64,000 bases of DNA from Granulicella sp. WH15 (lineage in GTDB: Bacteria; Acidobacteriota; Terriglobia; Terriglobales; Acidobacteriaceae), in assembly GCF_009914315.1 (NCBI RefSeq), contig NZ_CP042596.1, positions 62,001-126,000 on the forward strand, in the 5' to 3' direction. A program made the translations under genes and the position numbers. A model generated the notes under the pieces. The model was not told where the DNA came from and did not search any database. It was given only the letters and a program-made list of their open reading frames with translations. Positions 58,466 through 64,000 of this stretch are shown one piece after another; positions within the stretch are counted from its first letter, which is position 1; every line of letters starts with the position of its first letter.

Positions 58466-59005
58466 ATGGATTCCCACGAACGGCAATTCCTTCTGAATCA
58501 ACTGGCTGCGAGCGAGGCCCAGCTACTGAAGCTCACCAACGGCCTGACCCCGGAACAATGGAGCTTCCGCGAGTCCCCGGAGCGCTGGTCCATCGCCGAA
58601 AACATCGAGCACTGCATCGCCTTCGAGCACTTCATCACCGACGTGATCGAAAGATCACTGGCCACCCCAGCCGATCCCGGCAAAAAGGAGCTGTCCGCCA
58701 CCAAAGAACCCCTCGTACTCGGACTGGCAACCTCCCGCGCCAACCGGCTCAACGCCCGCGAGACCGTCCGCCCCACCGGCCGCTGGCCCGATCCCGCCGA
58801 GAAGATCGCGGAGCTGCGCAAAGCCCGCGCCCGCACCATCGCCTTCGCCACCGAGATCCAGGCCGACCTGCGCGACCACTTCTTTCCCCACATCGCCTTT
58901 GGCGATCTTGATTGCTACCAGTGGCTGCTGGTGATCGCCCAGCACGCCTCGCGGCACGCCCTCCAGATCGAGCAGATTCAGGCCGATCCGGCGTATCCCG
59001 CTTAA
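58466..59005 (+). CDS. DinB-like four-helix metal-binding protein
   Basis: The 179-residue protein has a DinB/YfiT-type four-helix bundle: LLNQLAASEAQLLKLTNGLTPEQWSFRESPERWSIAENIEHCIAFE at the N-terminus with a His, and a C-terminal HASRHALQIEQI His pair. These His residues bind a divalent metal in the family. Some members are bacillithiol-, mycothiol- or glutathione-dependent enzymes; role here unknown. GAGGAAAA precedes the ATG. Confidence 0.83.
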   Translation: MDSHERQFLLNQLAASEAQLLKLTNGLTPEQWSFRESPERWSIAENIEHCIAFEHFITDVIERSLATPADPGKKELSATKEPLVLGLATSRANRLNARETVRPTGRWPDPAEKIAELRKARARTIAFATEIQADLRDHFFPHIAFGDLDCYQWLLVIAQHASRHALQIEQIQADPAYPA

Positions 59006-59072
59006 GAACAACGGCAAAAGCGCCCTCGCGCCGGGCGGGCGGTACTTCGTACCGTTCTCGACGCTGCGCGTG
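59006..59072. repeat. Intergenic hairpin repeat, copy 18
   Basis: Short unit AACAACGGCAAAAGCGCCCT, then GGTAC-TTC-GTACC and GTTCTCGACGCTGCGCG. Between convergent genes. Confidence 0.78.
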
Positions 59073-59074
59073 TT

Positions 59075-60850
59075 TTACCGCAGCCGCAACTCCCGATCAA
59101 CCGCCATTTTTTCGACCATCAACTTCTCCACCATCGCCTGATCCCCCCGCCGCTCAGCCTCCGCGATGCTCGCCCGCAGCTCCCGCTGTCGCCGCTGCAT
59201 CCGCCGCACCTCCAGCGTCTGCAACGCACCATCGACCTCCTCGGCCGTCAACAACCCATCATGCGCCGTGTGCAGCACCTCCGCCAGCAGCGCCCGCGAA
59301 TCGTTATCGGCCGCCGCATCCAGGGGATTCTCCGGCACCGGCCCCTGCGCCAGCACATCGAAGAGCGGCCCCGCCGCCAGTCCGTCGTACCAGTCCGTAT
59401 TAGCCGCCAGCCGCTCCGCCGCCAGCGTACGAGCGCCATCCCCCTCCGGCTGCACCAGCGCCCGCAGCAGCACACGCTCCACCTCGCTCGCCGGGTCCGC
59501 CCGGTGCGAGCGCACGCTCCCCAGCTTCTGCGCCGCCGCCTCCCTCAGCTCCTGCCGCAGCAGCGCCGAGTCGATCCCCAGCTTCTGCGCCGCGTCCGCC
59601 GCGAACTCATCCCGCTGAATCCGGTTCGGCATCCGCCGGATGTACGGCAGCAGAAAGTTCATCGCCTTCACCTTGGCCTCGGAGGTCCGGCCCGGAAACT
59701 CCGTCCGCGCCCGCTCGATCAGGTAATCCGAGTACCGCTGCGCCCCCTGGATCGCCGCCACGTAAGCCTGCACCCCGTGCTGCCGCACATACTGGTCGGG
59801 GTCCAGCCCGTCCTCCAGCGCAATGACCTTGACCTCAAAGTCCTCCTCGGTCAGCAGCGCAATCGACTTCTCCATCGCCTCCCGGCCCGCAGTGTCGGGG
59901 TCAAAGTTGAGGTAAACCCGCTGCGTAAACCGCCGCAGCAGCCGCACCTGCGCATCGGTAAACGCCGTGCCGCTGGTGGCCACCACGCTCTTCACCCCGG
60001 CCATGTACACCGAGATGCAGTCCATCTGTCCCTCGACCAGCAGCGCGCCGTTGTTGGCCCGGATCGCGGCCTTGGCCTTGTCGAGATTGAAGAGGATATT
60101 CCCCTTCGTATACAGCGGCGTTTCGGGCGAGTTCATGTACTTGGCGATGGGCCGCCCCTTGTCGTCGGTCGCCTCGAGCGCCCGCGCCGTGAAGGCAATC
60201 GTCTTACCCTGCTCATTCGCAATCGGGAAGGTAATCCGCTTGCGAAACCGCGCATACATCTGTCCCTGGCCGCCGTCGGCCTGCTCCTTGCTCGAGAAGA
60301 GACCGGAGGCGCGCATCACCTCTTCGTTGAAGTGCCCCTTCAGCCGGTCGCGCATATCGTTGAAGTCGTCGGGCGCGTAGCCGATGCGGAACTGCGCGAT
60401 GGTATCGGGGCCGACGCCCCGACCGGTCAGGTACTCGCGCGCGCGGGCCGCGCCGGGGCTCTTAAGGTGCGCCTCGAAGTATTGCGTCGCGGCCTCGTGG
60501 ATGTCGATGAGGTGCCGCCGTATCCCGGCCTCGCGGGCCTCTTCGGGCGAGCTGAACTCGCGCTTGGGCAGCGGGATTCCGGCCTTCTGGGCGACCGCCC
60601 GCACGGCCTCGGGGAAGCTCAGCGACTCCATCTTCATCACGAAGGTGAAGACGTCGCCCTTCTCGTGGCAGCCGAAGCAGTAGAAGTACTGGTGGGTCGC
60701 GTTGACCGAGAAGGAGCCGGTCTTTTCCTTGTGGAAGGGGCACAGCCCGGTGTAGTTCTGGGCACCGCTTTTGCGCAGCTTCAGGTAGCCTTCGACGATC
60801 TTGACGATGTCTACCTGCTGCTTTACGGTCTGTGCAAAGTTATCGGCCAT
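59075..60850 (-). CDS. dnaG: DNA primase DnaG
   Basis: About 591 residues from ATG 60850. N-terminal zinc-binding domain CPFHKEKTGSFSVNATHQYF then CFGCHEKGD; TOPRIM domain (LLVEGQMDCISVYMAGVKSVVATSGTA...YLNFDPDTAGREA); C-terminal helicase-binding region ending in a coiled, Arg/Glu-rich tail. It makes RNA primers for replication. It is convergent with rpoD/antiporter, an unusual separation from rpoD. Upstream in-frame codons to 61015 come from a repeat. Confidence 0.94.
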   Translation of the reverse strand: MADNFAQTVKQQVDIVKIVEGYLKLRKSGAQNYTGLCPFHKEKTGSFSVNATHQYFYCFGCHEKGDVFTFVMKMESLSFPEAVRAVAQKAGIPLPKREFSSPEEAREAGIRRHLIDIHEAATQYFEAHLKSPGAARAREYLTGRGVGPDTIAQFRIGYAPDDFNDMRDRLKGHFNEEVMRASGLFSSKEQADGGQGQMYARFRKRITFPIANEQGKTIAFTARALEATDDKGRPIAKYMNSPETPLYTKGNILFNLDKAKAAIRANNGALLVEGQMDCISVYMAGVKSVVATSGTAFTDAQVRLLRRFTQRVYLNFDPDTAGREAMEKSIALLTEEDFEVKVIALEDGLDPDQYVRQHGVQAYVAAIQGAQRYSDYLIERARTEFPGRTSEAKVKAMNFLLPYIRRMPNRIQRDEFAADAAQKLGIDSALLRQELREAAAQKLGSVRSHRADPASEVERVLLRALVQPEGDGARTLAAERLAANTDWYDGLAAGPLFDVLAQGPVPENPLDAAADNDSRALLAEVLHTAHDGLLTAEEVDGALQTLEVRRMQRRQRELRASIAEAERRGDQAMVEKLMVEKMAVDRELRLR

Positions 60851-60890
60851 CGGCTTAACTATTGAGTGTAGAAGAAAAGAACGCCTTTCA

Positions 60891-61037
60891 CGTGAAGCGT
60901 CCAATACCCCACGAAGTGGCGCCCGCCCGGCGTGAGGGCGCTTTTGCCGTTGCTTCTCAACGACAAAAGACGTCCTGCCGGACTGGCCTCCTGCGCGGAG
61001 GGCGGGCGTTCGCACGCCTTTTTAAAGCTTCGCGTGG
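60891..61037. repeat. Intergenic hairpin repeat, copy 19
   Basis: CACGAAGTGGCGCC core variant, TCCTGCCGGAC and stem GGCGT-TCGC-ACGCC-TTTTT (61005-61023). The T-run is on the + strand although both neighbours are minus. Confidence 0.8.
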
Positions 61038-61042
61038 CTACT

Positions 61043-61831
61043 TCAGTTCTGCTGATGAAAGAGCGAGTGGTTGATGTCCGGCCAGAACTCCTTGAACAGG
61101 AAGGTAGCCGCATCAATCCCGATATTCGTGCCCCACATCTGCGCCGTATTGCTGAACGTGCGCTCCGGCGACGGATAGTACAGGTTCGAGATTCCCGCAC
61201 CCATCCCGGCACCTACAATCTCGCTGATGTTGACCGTATCGGCCCCCTTATCCGAGCGCGTCACCACCACCCGGCTCAGCGAGTAGCCCGCCCGCTTCAG
61301 AAAACCGCCCTTGCCCAGCGTGTAGTAGCGCGTGTCCTCATGGGTTATCACCGGCACAATGAACTCCACGGAGTAGTTCTCTACTGCCTGGTCCACATAC
61401 GAGTGCCAGAAGTACCGCCCGTAGGCCGGCGCTCCCTGGTGAAACTCCGGCGTATTGTTCCGCGCCTGGTTGATGCCCGCTACCACCACCGGCAGCAGGA
61501 GCGAGGAGTAGTCGAACGAATCCTGACTCGCAGTGATGAACTTGTCCTTTACCGACTGCGCCGGAGGATGCTGGTCGGCGGTAACCGCACGAAAGTTCGG
61601 AATGACACCCAGGATGCGCTTCGTCTGGACGTCTTGATGCGGAGCCTGCGCGTGCGCCTCCTGCGCCGGATCATCCGGCAGGCTCGACGACGAAGAGGAG
61701 GCATCATCAGAGGCCGAGAGGCTCGGCGGCGTCAACGCGGCCTGCTCCTGCGCATGGCTAAAACGGCTCGAGGATATCGTGAAAAACGCGACAAAGGCGC
61801 ATAGCAGGGGAGTACATGGGGTCTTTGGCAT
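61043..61831 (-). CDS. Secreted protein, unknown
   Basis: The 262-residue protein has a signal peptide (LLCAFVAFFTISSSRFSHAQ), a Ser/Asp/Pro-rich linker, then a body with ILGVIPNFRAVTADQHPPAQSVKD, several YF/W pairs and GIDAATFLFKEFWPDINHSLF at the C-terminus. It may form a membrane-associated beta/alpha domain; I cannot name a family. The ribosome site is weak (ATCAAAACT). Confidence 0.75.
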   Translation of the reverse strand: MPKTPCTPLLCAFVAFFTISSSRFSHAQEQAALTPPSLSASDDASSSSSSLPDDPAQEAHAQAPHQDVQTKRILGVIPNFRAVTADQHPPAQSVKDKFITASQDSFDYSSLLLPVVVAGINQARNNTPEFHQGAPAYGRYFWHSYVDQAVENYSVEFIVPVITHEDTRYYTLGKGGFLKRAGYSLSRVVVTRSDKGADTVNISEIVGAGMGAGISNLYYPSPERTFSNTAQMWGTNIGIDAATFLFKEFWPDINHSLFHQQN

Positions 61832-61939
61832 AGTTTTGATTGGTACTTACACTCCTTTGACTGGTTTAGGCTGGATTTAGATTCAGAAACGAATCCACAG
61901 GGCATTAAAGGGCACGCCTTCAGCCGCTTTCTTATGCAG

Positions 61940-62065
61940 AGAACGGCACTTCTTGCAGTACTTCGCGTGCTCCTCCCGTTGGTCGAAGACAAAAATCTTC
62001 GCTGCCGACCAGCGGAGGCTTTTAAAAACCAATTCCCCATGCAGCCCGAGAACGGTTCGAAGTAC
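61940..62065. repeat. Intergenic hairpin repeat, copy 20 (degenerate)
   Basis: GGCACTTCTTGCAGTACTTCG, CTCCCGTTGGTCG, CGACCAGCGGAGG and CCGAGAACGGTTCGAAGTACC. Stems are partly mismatched, so it may be an older copy. Confidence 0.7.
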
Positions 62066-62272
62066 CCAACCAAGGGCTGGGAACAGGCATCTATGTGGGG
62101 AGCAGGACGAAGTGAGAGAGCAGGATCAAGAGAAAAACGGGAATCATCCTTCACCGCCGATGGGTGGCTTTAGGCACAGCATGACCCCTTCTCTAGCCTT
62201 TTATGCAGCTCTATCCTGGCCCTCGTACAATCGGGCTTGAAGACCTTCCCTGTCTGTTGACATTTTCCTTGT

Positions 62273-62329
62273 CGGTTCAGTGCTGCCTATTCCATAGACC
62301 GTCCAAGAGACGGCCCGATCGCTGAACCG
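62273..62329 (+). ncRNA. Structured leader candidate
   Basis: CGGTTCAGTG (62273-62282) can pair with CGCTGAACCG (62320-62329) with one GU pair, and CCGTC (62299-62303) with GACGG (62309-62313) inside it. Together they form a stem with an inner hairpin about 87 bases before the next gene. No known RNA family recognised. Confidence 0.35.
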
Positions 62330-62416
62330 GACAACAGAACAGCGCCCCTCCCCTGGGCGTTCGACCCAACATGTTTCATGAACCGACTCCATTTTTGAAC
62401 GGCAGGAGCCTGCTTG

Positions 62417-63349
62417 ATGACAATGTTTACTTCTCTTTCGGCGCGCCCGATTACGCGTGCGTGCGCACTTCTATTCCTTCTCACCGGCGGCGCGGGCTAT
62501 GTATCCGCGCAGAGCGCGGCACCGCTGCTTCCCCGATGGACGGCGGAGTCTACCGGAACTTTAGTGGCATCGGCCGAGCCGCTGTCTTCCTCGTCCGTAC
62601 CGGCGGTGGAGACGCCGGAGGCCCCGGCCCCCGCTGCCGCCGCCGCGGCTGGCGGGCAGGCGATCCCCGCCTCGTCGCAGGGACGCTGGGCCTTCTCCTC
62701 GTTCGCGGTAGCGGCCAAGGCCAGCTCCAACGGCTTCGGCGTCGATATCGCTACTCCTCTGGCGAGACAGGTCAACCTGCGTGTGGGCGGCTCGTTCACC
62801 TCGTTCACCACTAACCTGAACGATGACGGATTGCACATCAACGGCACCCTGACGCTCCAGGGCGTCATCGCCGCAGTGGACTACTATCCGTTCCGGCACT
62901 CATCGTTCCATATCAGCCCTGGGGCAAACTTTTACAACGACACCCATATTGGCGCGCTGTTGAGCGTGCCCGCGGGCGGACACTTCTCGCTGGGCGACGG
63001 GGATTACACCAGCTCCGCGTCCGACCCGATCCACGGTACCACGCACTTTGTCTTCGGCAACCACGTGGTGCCTCGGCTGACGGTCGGCTTCGGCAATATG
63101 ATTCCGCGCGGCAGCGGGCACTGGAGCGTGCCGTTCGAGATCGGGTTCCAGTACATCTCGGCCCCGACGGTGCAGTTGGACCTGGCTGGCTCAGCCTGCT
63201 CGTCCGATGGTTGCGGAACAATCGTGGGTGACCCGAATATCGCGATCGAGCGGAAGGATCTGGAGAACGACCTGAGCGCGCTGCGGGTCTTTCCCGTGGT
63301 GAGCATTGGAGTCAGTTACAGATTCGGCAACGGCAACAGAAATCGTTAG
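62417..63349 (+). CDS. Secreted outer-membrane beta-barrel-like protein
   Basis: 310 residues from ATG 62417, with AGGAG 8 bases upstream. Signal peptide (ACALLFLLTGGAGYVSAQ), a Pro/Ala-rich linker, then an alternating beta-strand body (WAFSSFAVAAKASSNGFGV, VNLRVGGSFTSFTTNL, HISPGANFYNDTHIGALLS) ending GVSYRFGNGN, as in outer-membrane barrels with a terminal aromatic. Ligand unknown; possibly a porin-like or surface protein. Confidence 0.75.
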   Translation: MTMFTSLSARPITRACALLFLLTGGAGYVSAQSAAPLLPRWTAESTGTLVASAEPLSSSSVPAVETPEAPAPAAAAAAGGQAIPASSQGRWAFSSFAVAAKASSNGFGVDIATPLARQVNLRVGGSFTSFTTNLNDDGLHINGTLTLQGVIAAVDYYPFRHSSFHISPGANFYNDTHIGALLSVPAGGHFSLGDGDYTSSASDPIHGTTHFVFGNHVVPRLTVGFGNMIPRGSGHWSVPFEIGFQYISAPTVQLDLAGSACSSDGCGTIVGDPNIAIERKDLENDLSALRVFPVVSIGVSYRFGNGNRNR

Positions 63350-63505
63350 TACTTCGCACCGTTCTCGGGGCGGTATGGGGGAATTGGCTTCTGAGGGCCT
63401 CCCGCTGGTCGGCAGCGAAGATTTTTGTCTTCGACCAACGGGAGGACCGCGCGAAGATGGGTACTGCACGAAGTGCCGCGCATAGCGGGCTCGTCCGGCA
63501 GGACA
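63350..63505. repeat. Intergenic hairpin repeat, copy 21
   Basis: Core variant GTAC-TTC-GCAC, then CCTCCCGCTGGTCGG / CGACCAACGGGAGG, core complement and CCGGCAGGACA. It is followed at once by the perfect hairpin. Confidence 0.8.
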
Positions 63506-63553
63506 GTCCCTTTACGCATCTATCGGAACCTGCCGATAGATGCGTAAAGGGAC
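63506..63553. promoter_or_regulatory. 21-bp perfect hairpin before the terminal hydrolase
   Basis: Arms 63506-63526 and 63533-63553 with loop AACCTG. The second of two such hairpins in the window; both contain CCCTTTAC / GTAAAGGG. It ends 33 bases before ATG 63587. Confidence 0.7.
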
Positions 63554-63586
63554 ACAAGCGTAGAATCAGTCCACCTCAACCTGCTT

Positions 63587-64000
63587 ATGCCGAGCCTTCT
63601 TCGCACCCTCATGCGCACGTCCCTGCTGCTGACTCTGCCGTTCGCCCTGTTGGCGACGCCGGACGCGACGGCCAAGTCGAAGTCGGACCCGACGCCCGAG
63701 GTGGTGCATATGCCCTCCGGCACCGTGGAGGTGGGCACTCTCTCCTCGACCCCCTACCGGATCGACATCCCGACCGTGTGGAACCACGCGCTGATCGTCT
63801 ACTACCACGGCTACGCGGAGCGGCCCTGGGGCTACCGGGCGACCAGCGCCCTGAACGAGCAGACGCAACCCATGTTCGACCGGGGCTACGCTATCGTGCA
63901 GTCCGGCTACTCGGCCACGGGCTGGGCGCTGGAGCAGGCGTACCCGGAGACCGAGCAGTTGCGGCAGTACTTCCTCAAAAAGTACGGCCAGCCCGCGGCG
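63587..64000 (+). CDS. Secreted alpha/beta hydrolase, partial at window end
   Basis: An open frame from ATG 63587 runs 138 codons off the end without a stop. Signal peptide (LLLTLPFALLATPDATA), then beta-rich start and ALIVYYHGYAERPWGYR, whose HG is a typical oxyanion-hole motif of alpha/beta hydrolases, followed by FDRGYAIVQSGYSATGWALEQAY. The catalytic Ser, Asp and His lie beyond the window. It resembles prolyl-oligopeptidase-like or tannase-like secreted esterases. Confidence 0.75.
   Translation, partial: MPSLLRTLMRTSLLLTLPFALLATPDATAKSKSDPTPEVVHMPSGTVEVGTLSSTPYRIDIPTVWNHALIVYYHGYAERPWGYRATSALNEQTQPMFDRGYAIVQSGYSATGWALEQAYPETEQLRQYFLKKYGQPAA

Larger units (their letters stand above)
61832..62416. 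other. 585-base gap: repeat copy plus structured leader
   Basis: No gene seen. It contains repeat copy 20 (61940-62065), a TTGACA hexamer (62257-62262) with no good -10 at the normal distance, and a folded segment at 62273-62329 described separately. Confidence 0.5.

Noticed and set aside
60851..61015. N-terminal extension of DnaG
   Set aside because: Repeat-derived codons; the zinc domain begins normally from ATG 60850.
62257..62293. A TTGACA promoter for the beta-barrel gene
   Set aside because: The only TAT-like box (TATTCC) lies 25 bases away, too far for a normal sigma-70 promoter.

Overview
This high-GC window comes from a bacterial chromosome. It most resembles Acidobacteriota of the Terriglobia type (Granulicella, Terriglobus, Edaphobacter relatives). 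That is inferred from an alternative complex III operon joined to a caa3-type oxidase, many secreted beta-rich proteins, the gene mix and dispersed intergenic repeats. I see no phage, insertion sequence, CRISPR array, rRNA or tRNA.

Bases 1-14,000 hold one long respiratory operon on the + strand. It starts with alternative complex III (pentahaem ActA, molybdopterin-like/Fe-S ActB, quinone-site ActC, ActD, monohaem ActE, ActF and a small one-helix protein). It continues with a SCO copper chaperone and caa3 oxidase subunits II (with its own haem c), I, III and IV. Genes overlap or nearly touch, and a 28-bp palindrome closes the unit. Together they would move electrons from quinol to oxygen, probably without a free cytochrome c.

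Bases 14,000-34,500 are a mosaic: small secreted proteins, two aldo/keto reductases, a UDP-sugar epimerase/dehydrogenase pair, a 1,506-residue surface protein, a flavoprotein, an MFS transporter, an rRNA methyltransferase, a three-gene ECF-sigma operon, a Y-family polymerase and a lipoprotein. Bases 34,500-43,000 are all minus strand: tandem amidohydrolases, an S9 peptidase, a TrmH-type methylase, a GlcNAc-kinase-like protein and transaldolase. Next come a probable antiporter remnant, a fibronectin-like lipoprotein, ruvB, a diguanylate cyclase that overlaps murQ tail to tail, an SDR enzyme, an unknown protein, a GH31 glycosidase and a glycosyltransferase. Bases 54,500-64,000 hold rpoD, a CPA1 antiporter, a DinB-like protein, dnaG on the opposite strand, two secreted proteins and the start of an alpha/beta hydrolase.

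The most striking non-genic signal is a family of modular hairpin repeats. It fills about 21 of the intergenic gaps from 14.8 kb onward and is absent from the respiratory operon. Stems change on both sides between copies so that pairing is kept. Other points of note are a probable ATT start for actE and two similar 21-bp perfect hairpins placed just ahead of genes for secreted hydrolases.
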